Position numbers and translations under genes: made by a program | The notes under the pieces: model-generated | Databases searched by the model: none | What the model was told of the DNA's origin: nothing | Seen by the model: only the letters and a program-made list of their open reading frames with translations | Shown: positions 23,356 through 32,703 of the stretch, piece after piece | Layout: each line of letters starts with the position of its first letter | Position numbering within the stretch: position 1 is the stretch's first letter | From: Bugula neritina | Taxonomy: Eukaryota; Bryozoa; Gymnolaemata; Cheilostomatida; Bugulidae | Length of the DNA: 64,000 nucleotides | Direction: 5' to 3' | NCBI GenBank assembly: GCA_964035545.1 | Contig: OZ037767.1 | Coordinates: forward strand, 16,915,581 to 16,979,580

Positions 23356-23659
23356 TGTTATAATTTTCAGATTTAGGGTCGATGTGCTACCAAGAGAGTC
23401 TATTTATCATTAGAGAAACTTCACCAGTTAAGTCGAGTAGATATCGTTATATTTAATACAAGAATACATAATAAAAGTCCAATGTACAACAGTAATGATA
23501 CACACGTCTATTTAATTTACAGCACTATCCTCAACTGAGCTAGTAGCGCGAAGCGGCTACTATTACTTATAAACAGCTTAGCTAATTGGCTAATACATTG
23601 TTCCGGGTCAATACGCAACCTTGCGTATTGTGTTGCTGGTAGCTCCACGAGCCACCACA
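23356..23659 (-). repeat. 3' LTR
   Basis: 304 bp, TGTTATAA...CCACCACA on the + strand, thus TG...CA in either orientation. No difference from the 5' LTR was found by reading. The flanking tattg repeat suggests the real junction is 1-2 bp inside the TG. Confidence 0.9.
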
Positions 23660-23674
23660 CTGCCCCCTCCAGCA
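23660..23674 (-). other. Polypurine tract
   Basis: On the - strand this reads gctggagggggcag directly before the 3' LTR (TGTGGTGG), the expected place and composition for the plus-strand primer. Confidence 0.7.
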
Positions 23675-23928
23675 GAAAGCCCACTTTCTGATAAAATAAG
23701 ATTCACATAAAAAAACGTATACTTCGTTGGGGGATAAGAGAACAGCATAAAAGTATATATAAAAAAAAAACAACAACTGGTAAAAAAAATATACAGGTAT
23801 ATATATCGTGCACTAAGTATAAGCAAGAGAAGGTCCTATCTACATAGAGAGTACGTGCCACCATTACGGTAGGGAATGCCACAGAGAGGTAGGGGAATGA
23901 GTAGTAGGGAGTGGTAGGTAGACTCGAG

Positions 23929-25002
23929 TTAATTGCGGGCCGCACGCTTCATGCGTTTAATCGACTCCTGTAAGTATCTGAGTTCACTGGAGGCTGCCTG
24001 TATTCGTGGGGCCAGCCTGTAGACTTCTTGCTCCAAGTCATGCGCCCTAGCTTCTACCTCACGTAGGTTACGGGCCCAGGGGGACGAGCGAGAGGAAGTT
24101 GGTTGCCTGTGTCGTTTCCGCTCTGAGGATGGAATAGGAGGAGGGAGTGTATACGCATTTGTGTCTACTCTCTGTAGTACGACACGAGGAAAGGTATGCG
24201 GCATGCGTATAGGACTGTGAGGTGGAGAGTTAGCAGACTGTGTAGGTTTATCTGTGGCTCCAGAGATGATAGGTCGCGGGGAAGGGAAGCCTTGCTCCAG
24301 GCGAGATAGCCGAGCTGAGTCAGTGATGAGTGGTTTAATGGCGTTGAGAAAGGCAGGATAGGATGATTCGTCTACTTCATAGACATGTCCTTGATAGCAC
24401 TGCATAGTACGTTGGTGCCGCAGCAGGTAATCACGGTTATAGCTATATTCGCCGCAAGGGCAGAAAGTGGTGATGTAATGCTGCGGCAAGTGCACCTTTA
24501 GTCTGCGGTGGGTTGTGAATCGCTGCTGGCAGAGGTTGCATTCACGATTACTCTCACCTCCTTGGTGGGTCCTGATTTCCCTCTCTGTGGCAGGGGTAAT
24601 CCAGTTGGAGGTTGCTTCCAACTGAGGTGGCAGTTGCCTGGTGGTAGGAGTTGTTGGGGCCGGCTCTGGGTCCCACGCCATCTCTAGAGAAGGCATGCCC
24701 GTAGAGACGGGCGCGAGTGTGTCTACAAAAGTAGAATTATTGTTAGATCGCGGTGGATCTTTACAACATAATTCTAGTGACTGTCGACCGTTGCTAGCCT
24801 GAGAGTCACAGCTTTTGGAATGCACTCGAGGAACTGATGAATCATGTGTGGACTGACCAAGAACAGTGTCTAGCTCCAGGTCTAACAGACCGTCGGCCAT
24901 TACAGTGTCTTCATCGTCATTCACATGAAACGTGGTTCCCAGTAATTCTGATTCAATCTGCTGAATTAGTTCAGAATTTACTGGCATCGAGCCCGTTTCC
25001 AT
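23929..25002 (-). CDS. Third ORF of the LTR element: C2H2 zinc-finger plus coiled-coil protein
   Basis: 357 codons in the env position, 17 nt downstream of the pol stop and in another frame. The N-terminus is acidic (residues 18-50). A canonical C2H2 finger lies at C155, C158, H171 and H175. A second cluster, C181, C183, H196 and C202, is atypical. The C-terminal ~50 residues are Leu/Glu/Arg-rich and likely form a coiled coil. There is no signal peptide or membrane segment, so this is not an envelope protein. Its role is unknown; DNA/RNA binding or dimerisation is inferred. Expression could use reinitiation or splicing: the pol end carries CCCAG|GTAAGC on the - strand at about 25033. Confidence 0.75.
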   Translation of the reverse strand: METGSMPVNSELIQQIESELLGTTFHVNDDEDTVMADGLLDLELDTVLGQSTHDSSVPRVHSKSCDSQASNGRQSLELCCKDPPRSNNNSTFVDTLAPVSTGMPSLEMAWDPEPAPTTPTTRQLPPQLEATSNWITPATEREIRTHQGGESNRECNLCQQRFTTHRRLKVHLPQHYITTFCPCGEYSYNRDYLLRHQRTMQCYQGHVYEVDESSYPAFLNAIKPLITDSARLSRLEQGFPSPRPIISGATDKPTQSANSPPHSPIRMPHTFPRVVLQRVDTNAYTLPPPIPSSERKRHRQPTSSRSSPWARNLREVEARAHDLEQEVYRLAPRIQAASSELRYLQESIKRMKRAARN

Positions 25003-25019
25003 GAATAGGAATACAAGAC

Positions 25020-28000
25020 TTATACTGGCTTACCTGGGAACTCGGTATTAATGTCCATACTCAACGTTCTTGGTAAGGTTGGAGCTGGTTGTGAGATACG
25101 TCTGCCTTTGGCGATGTCAGCATAAGAAAAGGCTGAGCATCGTTTCTGAGGCACGAGGTCGGAACTATTTGCTTTACGCGCATTAATTCCTCCCACTATT
25201 CCGCCCTCGCAAAAGTTGATATTTGCGTGGGGTTCACAACTCCAACATTTCATCGTACGGTTTTCCCCTAGACTTTCATGTGCGCCGCTTCTAATGCAGT
25301 CACATATGAAGTCTTTCAAATACGGTGGGGGCTTCCTCGTACGCTGTCCCCTTTCTAGGGGGGGTGACACGCTTGCCGGCTCGTGAGTAGGGGCCTCTAA
25401 CGGCGTCTCTACTAACGGCTCGTTAGTAGGGGCCTCTAACGGCGTCTCTACTTCACCGTTAGTGGTCACCTCTTCTTGTTCTCCGGATGGAGCCCCTCCC
25501 TCCGTGGGGGTTTGCACTTCTGGAACCGGCTCGGTTTCTGGAAGTGATGGAATTTGACTTGGCGGTGGCGGACACGCTTCCGTTGACAAAAGCTGCCGCT
25601 TCTCTCTCACCAAGTTTTCTTCCCGCGGTATGACCACTTCGTATTCAGGTCCATGCCGCCGTCGCCCGCGCGTCGTTGTCTGCCTCCTGGGCTCTAACAA
25701 CGGGGGGGCTTCTCCCACTCCGTCAGGGCTAGCCCAATACGGTTTCAAGCGAGACTCATTCTGGATAGACACCTGTCCTGAGCGCTCAATCTTGTACGTA
25801 TGATTGGGCATAGCCTCGACGACCACGTAGGGGCCTACGAACTTAGGCTTCAGCTTATCAGCCTGTCCGCGGCGCCTACGGTAATTGACCATCCACACCT
25901 TATCTCCCCTTTGATAGAGAGGGGGTTCATCGGATTCTTCGTGCCGCACCTTCCACTGCTGTTGACGCAGTATATCGTGTGCGGCCTTCATCCGTTCCAC
26001 TAGTTCACTGGCATACTCGTTAACCGAGTTGTCTTGCTCTGGAACGTGATAGGTGAGATGGTCAGGGACACGAGTCTCTCTCCCGAGCATCAAGAGGTTT
26101 GGGGTCTCACCAGTACTGGTGTGTGGGGTGCTACGATATGCACGCATGACTTGCGGCAACACCGTATCCCATTCCTCTTGACCTCGTCCAAGGAGGAGAC
26201 TCCGGAGCGCATCACCTAGCATCCGGTTGTTGCGCTCCACCACCCCGTTACCTTGAGGGTGGTAGGGGGTGGTCCTGCTCTGATTTACTCCCCAGAGGTG
26301 GCAAAGGTCGCTCATCAGTTGAGACTGGAATTGAGCGCCTTGATCAGAGTGTATCTGTTCGGGAAGCCCAAAATAACAGAATACATGTTGGTCTAGTGCC
26401 CTGGCCACTGTTGGGGCTGATGCATCTGGGATGGCCAGAGCATCCGCCCACCTAGTAAAGTGGTCGGTTAGTACTAGGATCCAATTATTGCCTCTGGGGG
26501 TCAGGGGCATGGGTCCGACCAGGTCTACAGCGACTACTTGCCAGGGCCTACCAGCATATAGCCTCCGCCGTCCTGCTTCACCAGGGGGGCGGCTATGTTT
26601 ACTGGCCTGGCAGATCTCACACTGTTTGACTCTGAGCCGAACGTCACGCTCCATTTGCGGCCAATACCACCGGAGTCGTAATTTGGATATCACTCTCTTG
26701 ACCCCTGCGTGGGCCTGCTTGTGAGTATCCCAAATCAACTCACGGCGGATGGCCGTGGGGCAGATTACCCTCTTCCTTTCTGGGTGCCTACCGCTGGCAG
26801 CTAGAGAGATGGTTAGCAACCCATCCTGCCCGATCCGCAGCGAGTCCCAACGCTGACAGTATAGCCGGAATTCGGCGCATCCCTGTCGTATGCGTTCCTC
26901 GCTAGGTCGTCGCCCTTCCCTTTTGGCCCGGTATATGTCTGCCACGACTCCAGGCAGCTCTTCTTGGAGCTTCTTCAGCTCCCGAACATTACCGGCCAGT
27001 ACAGGGTTGGCGCGGAGGTTTTGTACATCCTCCGGGGGCTCATCAACTCTTTGCTTGAGTTGACCTTGATCCCAGTCAAACGGTGCTCCGTGATGAGCCA
27101 GCGTCTCCAACTCGCATCGTGGGGGACCTCCATCCCTCCTCTCGATGTTGAGACACTGTTTGCAACCTCCGTCAGGTCGGCGGCTCAACCCATCCGCATT
27201 GCTGTGTCTCTTGCCCGGTCGGTGTTCGATCCGGTACGAGAATTCAGCTAGGATTTCGAGCCACCGGGCGACCTGACTAGAGGGCTCTGCTCTCCTGCAC
27301 AACCAGATCAGCGAGGCATGATCCGTACGCAGCCGGAACTTCCTGCCATATAGGTATGGTCTGAAGTGCTTCACTGACTTGATTACTGCCAGCAGCTCCT
27401 TGCGGGTAGTGCAGTAATTTCGTTCAGCGGGAGAGAGAGACTTGCTGTAGTAGGCTACTACTACTTCTCGGCCTTCCTGCACTTGTGACAGCACAGCGCC
27501 AACATTCTGGTCACTGGCGTCCGTGTCTAGGATGTACTCCAGAGTGGGGTCTGGGTAGGCCAAGATGGGCGCCGTTAGGAGGCAGCCCTTGAGGCGGTCG
27601 AACGCTTCTTGTTCGACTGGAGTCCACTGCCACGTCACTCCCTTTGCGGTAAGCCGGTTTAACGGCTGGGCTATGCCCGCAAAGTCTGGTATGTATTGCC
27701 TGTAATACCCTACCAGCCCCAAGAAAGCCCGGAGTCCGGTCAAGTCTTGAGGGGTGACCCAGTCTTCTACTGCCCGTACCTTTTCGGGATCCGTTGCCAC
27801 GCCGTTTCGACCGACAACGTGCCCCAGGTACTTGACCTCCGGCTGCAACAGAGCGCACTTGGAAGGTTTGAGCTTAAGACCGGCACCTCGGAGTCTCTCG
27901 AAAACCTCCTGCAGACGACTGACATGTGTCTCGAAGTCTGGAGAGATTACGATGACATCATCGAGGTAGACCAGCAGTGTCTTCCAATGGAGTCCGCTAA

Positions 28001-29333
28001 GGACTTGTTCCATCAGCCTCTGGAAGGTGGCTGGGGCGGAGGTTAACCCGAAGGGCAGCACCTTCCACTTCCACAAACCGTCCCGTGTGATAAACGCCGC
28101 TTTCTCTTGGGCGTCGGGACTCAGAGGAACCTGCCAATAGCCGCTTAGCAAGTCTAACGTACTGAAGTACTTGCTGCCGGCTAGGGCGTCCAATGACTCG
28201 TCAATACGAGGTAGAGGGTAGGCGTCCTGTATGGTTACGCTATTGAGTTTGCGGTAATCCACACAGAACCGCCAACTGCCGTCTTTCTTCCGGACCAGTA
28301 CGACTGGCGAGCTCCACGCACTGTGGGCGGGCTCTATCAGTCCCCGGTCCAGAAGATCCCGTACTTGTCGGCTAACCTCCTTCTCTTTCTCCGGCCCCAG
28401 CCTGCGCGTGGGCTGCCGAACAGGGACTGTCCCTGCAGTCAGCGGTATTTCGTGTCTGACAATTCCAGTCAGTCCCACGTCATTCTCTCCGCTGCTGAAC
28501 ACATCACCGTAGTCGCGTAGTAACTTGGCCATAGCTTGGCGTTCTCTGTTACTCGCGCAGCCGCCACTGGCTGTTTCGTATAACTCCCGGAGATGTGTTG
28601 GGACTGCCCCTCGTCCCTGAATAGGGTGTCGAGGGGGTGCCTCCGTCGCGTCACCCAGCGACGGGCCCACGTCCTCTTCCTGGACGGAATGGAACCGGCC
28701 CAGCATTGACCCAGCTGGGAGCTCAATGGGCTCGGTAAAGGGGTTGACGCACTGCACTAAGACCTCCCCTCGCTCAGTTAGTCGGTTTAAACTACTGGCG
28801 AGTTGGATCTTTTCGTGCGCGCTTTCAACGACCCCGAGCCTGGCTATCCGGTTACTGTTCACTCGGCAGTGGATAGTAGCTCTGGAGCGTCCGGGTACGG
28901 TGCAGTTCCGAACTACCTGAACACCGCCCACCAGGGGACGCCCAAACTTATCCACACAGGCGAGTTCTCGCCCGCCCATCAGCACCACCGACTTACTGAA
29001 ATCTATTCGGCACTGGTGCTGCTTCAAGAAGGGCATTCCGAGGATAGCATCTTCTTCCAGTTGACCTATGATAAAGGTCTCCTGTACAGCCTGATCTCGG
29101 ACACGCCCAGGGAGCTCGATAATACCATAGAAGGGGATACATGACCCGTCTGCCAGGGTGCCATGTTCTCCAGTATACGGTCGTACTCTATCCCTGTCCC
29201 GGCGGGGCAGTGCCTCAAAGACTCTACGACTGAGAAGGTTGGTAGTACAACCGGAGTCGAGCAGGAAAGTGACGGCATTGCCGGCCACCTTTCCGGGTAG
29301 GAAGTAGCTCTCTCCATGTGGTTGTACTTTCAC
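25020..29333 (-). CDS. pol: Pol polyprotein: protease, reverse transcriptase, RNase H, integrase
   Basis: 1437 codons opening at GTG right at the gag stop, so it is probably read by frameshift rather than by its own start. Aspartic protease: D26-S-G with ILGMPF near 97. Reverse transcriptase about 310-500 with Y456-L-D-D. RNase H begins at about 598 (DTDAS, D605). Integrase: H871, H875, C905, C908 zinc-binding, then the catalytic triad D937, D997, E1033, i.e. the classic D-x59-D-x35-E. A GPY/F-like module (FVGPYVVVEA) follows at about 1145-1165. Beyond this is a long Pro/Glu-rich tail with two ETPLEAPT repeats and a Cys-rich patch (CWSCEPHANINFC) of unknown role; no chromodomain was recognised. 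All catalytic residues expected are present and the frame is unbroken. Confidence 0.93.
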   Translation of the reverse strand: MKVQPHGESYFLPGKVAGNAVTFLLDSGCTTNLLSRRVFEALPRRDRDRVRPYTGEHGTLADGSCIPFYGIIELPGRVRDQAVQETFIIGQLEEDAILGMPFLKQHQCRIDFSKSVVLMGGRELACVDKFGRPLVGGVQVVRNCTVPGRSRATIHCRVNSNRIARLGVVESAHEKIQLASSLNRLTERGEVLVQCVNPFTEPIELPAGSMLGRFHSVQEEDVGPSLGDATEAPPRHPIQGRGAVPTHLRELYETASGGCASNRERQAMAKLLRDYGDVFSSGENDVGLTGIVRHEIPLTAGTVPVRQPTRRLGPEKEKEVSRQVRDLLDRGLIEPAHSAWSSPVVLVRKKDGSWRFCVDYRKLNSVTIQDAYPLPRIDESLDALAGSKYFSTLDLLSGYWQVPLSPDAQEKAAFITRDGLWKWKVLPFGLTSAPATFQRLMEQVLSGLHWKTLLVYLDDVIVISPDFETHVSRLQEVFERLRGAGLKLKPSKCALLQPEVKYLGHVVGRNGVATDPEKVRAVEDWVTPQDLTGLRAFLGLVGYYRQYIPDFAGIAQPLNRLTAKGVTWQWTPVEQEAFDRLKGCLLTAPILAYPDPTLEYILDTDASDQNVGAVLSQVQEGREVVVAYYSKSLSPAERNYCTTRKELLAVIKSVKHFRPYLYGRKFRLRTDHASLIWLCRRAEPSSQVARWLEILAEFSYRIEHRPGKRHSNADGLSRRPDGGCKQCLNIERRDGGPPRCELETLAHHGAPFDWDQGQLKQRVDEPPEDVQNLRANPVLAGNVRELKKLQEELPGVVADIYRAKREGRRPSEERIRQGCAEFRLYCQRWDSLRIGQDGLLTISLAASGRHPERKRVICPTAIRRELIWDTHKQAHAGVKRVISKLRLRWYWPQMERDVRLRVKQCEICQASKHSRPPGEAGRRRLYAGRPWQVVAVDLVGPMPLTPRGNNWILVLTDHFTRWADALAIPDASAPTVARALDQHVFCYFGLPEQIHSDQGAQFQSQLMSDLCHLWGVNQSRTTPYHPQGNGVVERNNRMLGDALRSLLLGRGQEEWDTVLPQVMRAYRSTPHTSTGETPNLLMLGRETRVPDHLTYHVPEQDNSVNEYASELVERMKAAHDILRQQQWKVRHEESDEPPLYQRGDKVWMVNYRRRRGQADKLKPKFVGPYVVVEAMPNHTYKIERSGQVSIQNESRLKPYWASPDGVGEAPPLLEPRRQTTTRGRRRHGPEYEVVIPREENLVREKRQLLSTEACPPPPSQIPSLPETEPVPEVQTPTEGGAPSGEQEEVTTNGEVETPLEAPTNEPLVETPLEAPTHEPASVSPPLERGQRTRKPPPYLKDFICDCIRSGAHESLGENRTMKCWSCEPHANINFCEGGIVGGINARKANSSDLVPQKRCSAFSYADIAKGRRISQPAPTLPRTLSMDINTEFPGKPV

Positions 29334-29342
29334 CCCCCCGCA
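29330..29342 (-). promoter_or_regulatory. Candidate -1 ribosomal frameshift site at the gag-pol junction
   Basis: On the - strand gag ends GCG GGG GGG TGA. The seven G (29339-29333) form G GGG GGG in the X XXY YYZ phase. Slipping back one base makes the next codon GTG, the first codon of the pol frame. Downstream structure was not assessed. Confidence 0.6.
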
Positions 29343-30499
29343 TGTGCTGTCCTGGTCTGACAGGACGGCGGGGGTTTCACCCGTGGTTTACGGGGCTTCC
29401 GGCGGCGAGGTTGGTGCCGGCGGGGTTTGGGCCTCTCCACTGGGCCTTCTGGCTCCATTTCAGTGGCGGGCTCCTCTTCCCGAGGTAACCGGTGAAACCG
29501 GTTAGCGAGTGGCAGGGAGAAGGTACTGGGCCGTTGTGCGGGCCTACTAGTCCTGCGTGGTACCTGCCACTCGGGTGGAATGTTCCGCCGTGTCCGTACG
29601 GACAGACGACGGCGCGTTCCACCATACTCCTTTAGTTGCGGCCCGCGGGGAGGGAGTGTGTCCGCGGGCCGTGACAGTTTAACGCCCCCCTGGTATTGGG
29701 GTCGTCCTCTCTGTCCCTGGTCCTGATCAGTGCTACTCCAGCCCTGCCCCACAGATGTTGGGGGCATCCGTAAGGCCTGACCGGGGCCAGCACCGGCCAG
29801 AATGGTTACCAATTGTCCCAGCATCTCTATCATGCGGTCCACTTCGGCTTCCAGCGGGAGGGCTTCGGAGCCTGTCGTAGCCCTGGCAGCGCTGACTCCA
29901 ACTACTGGGGGGTTCCTTTGTGCTCGATGCATTTGGGTAGCCAACAGGTAAGCTTCTCCAGCCTTCAGGGCATCCTCTATTCTGGTTATCCCTTTAGCTC
30001 GTAGGTGATGGTCTAGGCCCAGGTCGTTTAGGGACTGGACAAAGGCGTCATAGGTGTAACGCTCTTGGTGTTGTGCTGGCAGATCGCTATATGCAATCTG
30101 CGCCAGCTTCTTCACCGTCGCGGCATGTTCTTGCAGCGAGGTCCGCGGGGTGCGGCACAATCTCTCCAGCTTGGTCCTAGCGTCTATGACGGAGGTGCCA
30201 AAACGGGCCCGCAGCGCAGCCAGTATGCCGTCTACGTCCGTTCCCACTCCGTACGGCTTGGCTTGCTCCGTCACCGCTCTCCGCAATTGAATGAGGGCCA
30301 CTCTATGCGGCCATTGAGCAGCTTCCATTACCTCTCTAAATTCTTGTACAAATTGTTCGACATCTTCCGACCCAGTAAAGGTGGGAGCTTTCAAGCAATG
30401 TCTATAAGCTTCTTCTCCTTCACGATTCACAGGATTAACAGCATTTCTACGCTCACCTTCTACTGGGGGTGGTTGCATTCTAGCATTTTCAGTCTCCAT
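29330..30499 (-). CDS. gag: Gag structural protein
   Basis: 389 codons from ATG at 30499 (- strand), 33 nt from the LTR. Residues ~35-200 have the pattern of the retrotransposon Gag/capsid domain (PTFTGSEDVEQFVQEF, then LRARFG and the LCRTPRTSLQEH region). No CCHC zinc knuckle is present; instead the C-terminus is strongly basic (PKPRRHQPRRRKPRKPRVK), probably the nucleic-acid binding part. It overlaps pol by 4 nt at a G7 slip site. No frame damage was seen. Confidence 0.88.
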   Translation of the reverse strand: METENARMQPPPVEGERRNAVNPVNREGEEAYRHCLKAPTFTGSEDVEQFVQEFREVMEAAQWPHRVALIQLRRAVTEQAKPYGVGTDVDGILAALRARFGTSVIDARTKLERLCRTPRTSLQEHAATVKKLAQIAYSDLPAQHQERYTYDAFVQSLNDLGLDHHLRAKGITRIEDALKAGEAYLLATQMHRAQRNPPVVGVSAARATTGSEALPLEAEVDRMIEMLGQLVTILAGAGPGQALRMPPTSVGQGWSSTDQDQGQRGRPQYQGGVKLSRPADTLPPRGPQLKEYGGTRRRLSVRTRRNIPPEWQVPRRTSRPAQRPSTFSLPLANRFHRLPREEEPATEMEPEGPVERPKPRRHQPRRRKPRKPRVKPPPSCQTRTAHAGG

Positions 30500-30514
30500 C
30501 TTTGATATACACTA

Positions 30515-30531
30515 TCCCACCGCTGCCACCA
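30515..30531 (-). other. Primer binding site for tRNA-Leu
   Basis: On the - strand TGGTGGCAGCGGTGGGA lies one base after the 5' LTR. It is complementary to the 3' end of animal tRNA-Leu (T-arm end, acceptor strand CGCTGCC, discriminator A and CCA), all 17 positions as I recall that tRNA. Confidence 0.8.
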
Positions 30532-30532
30532 C

Positions 30533-30836
30533 TGTTATAATTTTCAGATTTAGGGTCGATGTGCTACCAAGAGAGTCTATTTATCATTAGAGAAACTTCA
30601 CCAGTTAAGTCGAGTAGATATCGTTATATTTAATACAAGAATACATAATAAAAGTCCAATGTACAACAGTAATGATACACACGTCTATTTAATTTACAGC
30701 ACTATCCTCAACTGAGCTAGTAGCGCGAAGCGGCTACTATTACTTATAAACAGCTTAGCTAATTGGCTAATACATTGTTCCGGGTCAATACGCAACCTTG
30801 CGTATTGTGTTGCTGGTAGCTCCACGAGCCACCACA
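30533..30836 (-). repeat. 5' LTR
   Basis: 304 bp, same sequence as 23356-23659 as far as can be read by eye. The outer flank ctattgctatttc continues the host sequence that resumes after the insertion. Confidence 0.9.
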
Positions 30837-31520
30837 CTATTGCTATTTCATCGAAGCTTATGCTTCAACAATCTTATATGACTTTTTAGGTTCTGCACAC
30901 ATCGGACAAGATCTTCATCTTGATTTCTCACAATACTTGCTGGGCTGAAAAAAAACCATATTCTGTTGAGAACTTCTCACTTTCTGTTCTGCAAGCTTCA
31001 TCACTAGAGATCACAATTGCACCTGAGCTTCTGAATTTACAAGTAAACTGAGTCAACACTACAGAACTTTATCAAAGTAATATACTCAAGCTTCCACTTG
31101 CACTTGGCTCAGGTAAGTTAGTATTAGTTTTTTTGCCACAGGTCAATTTTTATAGTTTTTAAATTGTTTTAGTAATTTTGTGGGTCAACTTGGATTACAA
31201 GCTTTGGGAAGAGATGCCAAAATAAAATATTATGTTAAAAATTATGTTTTATCATCACCTATATTATATAATAATTATATAACATTTTGTAGATGCGGTA
31301 CAAAATCCTGTTTGGCTGGTAAAAACACTTCCACATTCTTATTGGACCACAATTATTTCTGCACTTCTGAATTTTAAGTAGACTTCCATCCTACTGTGTT
31401 CAAGCCTGAAAAGTAAGTTCATTTAAAGAGTTATTATTTCTGTTTTCTGAGTTGATGCAGTTTTGGCACTTCTGGTTAATTAATATGGATCAATGTTCAG
31501 TGGCGGAAATATTAAATTAA

Positions 31521-32703
31521 GTATTTAACAGGGTTGGGGTAATTGTAATTTGTAATTGTAATTGGCTGTAATTAATTACATTTTTTCAAGTAATTGAATG
31601 TAATTTGTAATTGAGGCTTAAAAATGTAATTGTAATTGTAATTGTAATTAATTACATATCTAATGTAATTGATTTTTACAATTACTTTATAATTACATGT
31701 CAATTACTTCAAACTTTTAAATCTTAAAAAACTCCTTCTTTTTCTACAATGCCTACTGTTAAATAACAAGTTCAGATAGTTAGGTCAATATAGTAGGGTC
31801 ATTCCATGCCAGCTCACCGAATTGACCGCGTCTATTTGTGTCTCAGATTTTGTTAATGTTTACACCAAATAGACCTACACGTGCCTCAAGTACTCTTCTT
31901 CAGTATTTCTGACCTGACACAAATTTTTTTGAGAACTGACTACTTTTGTGGACAAAGGTTGAGGAACATTTTGAGTAAAATTTGTGATTTCTACTTTTAG
32001 ACTAATCTATAAACGTCTATATCTCAATCATTTTTCTAGCCTGAGCCTTAAAATTTGCTGTGTGATTTGATAATACCTATCAATTTGCACTAGTAGCAAC
32101 ACATATTACAGAATACTTTGTGTGCATATATGCAAAGTCATTGAATATGAACAAATCTTTGTAAATTTTGAAAAATTTCAAATACTCGCTTAATCAAATT
32201 TTAAATTACTTATAAATTGGTTTAAAAGTATAAATCACAAATTTTCCTCAAAATATTTTCCAACCTTTGTTCACCAAAGTAGTAATTTCGCAAAGTGTTT
32301 TTGTGTCAGGCCAGAAATATTCACGAATGGTGATCTGAACATGTGTAGGTCCATTTAGTGTAAATATGAGCAAAATCTGAGACACAAAGACTTGGGACCC
32401 CTTGAAAGTTGGTTGATTTGGTATGGAATGATATAATAGTATCACTGTAGAAAACAAAAGAGGTTCACCACTGTCAACACTGCCCCTGGTAGCTAGACCC
32501 TAGAAGTGACTTCTATTTATTCCTTGTGAGAACAAAAGTAATTGTAATTGTAATTAATTACATTGCCATGTAATTGTAATTGTAATTAATTACATTTATT
32601 TTTTACTGTAATTATAATTGTAATTGTAATTGACAAATCTTCATGTAATTGTAATTGTAATTAATTACATTTACATGTAATTGACCCCAACCCTGGTATT
32701 TAA
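31521..32703. mobile_element. Non-autonomous hAT-type DNA transposon (MITE)
   Basis: The terminal inverted repeats begin CAGGGTTGGGG (31529) and end CCCCAACCCTG (32695). They are flanked by the perfect 8-bp duplication gtatttaa (31521-31528, 32696-32703); 8 bp is typical of hAT elements. Behind both termini lie arrays of taattgtaattgtaat in opposite orientation. No transposase is encoded. It sits in an intron between two modules of block 2. Confidence 0.88.
31794..32437. mobile_element. Foldback element nested in the hAT MITE
   Basis: The left arm (agggtcattccatgcc, then ctcagattttg and aaatagacctacac) recurs inverted in the right arm (gtaggtccattt, gcaaaatctgagaca, ggtatggaatgat). The arms diverge towards the centre. 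Target duplication could not be fixed; TA is possible. Confidence 0.6.

Larger units (their letters stand above)
23353..30842 (-). mobile_element. Ty3/gypsy-type LTR retrotransposon, apparently intact
   Basis: A 7.48 kb element on the - strand. Order from its 5' end: LTR (30533-30836), PBS, gag, pol (protease-RT-RNase H-integrase), a third ORF, polypurine tract, LTR (23356-23659). Placing integrase after RNase H is the Ty3/gypsy arrangement. The two 304-bp LTRs appear identical by eye and no ORF is broken, so the insertion is young. The 5-bp direct repeat tattg flanks it (23353-23357 and 30838-30842). Confidence 0.93.

Noticed and set aside
27511-29317. Frames on either strand inside pol (e.g. 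27511-27858, 28803-29144)
   Set aside because: Overlap the clearly identified reverse transcriptase and protease coding region.
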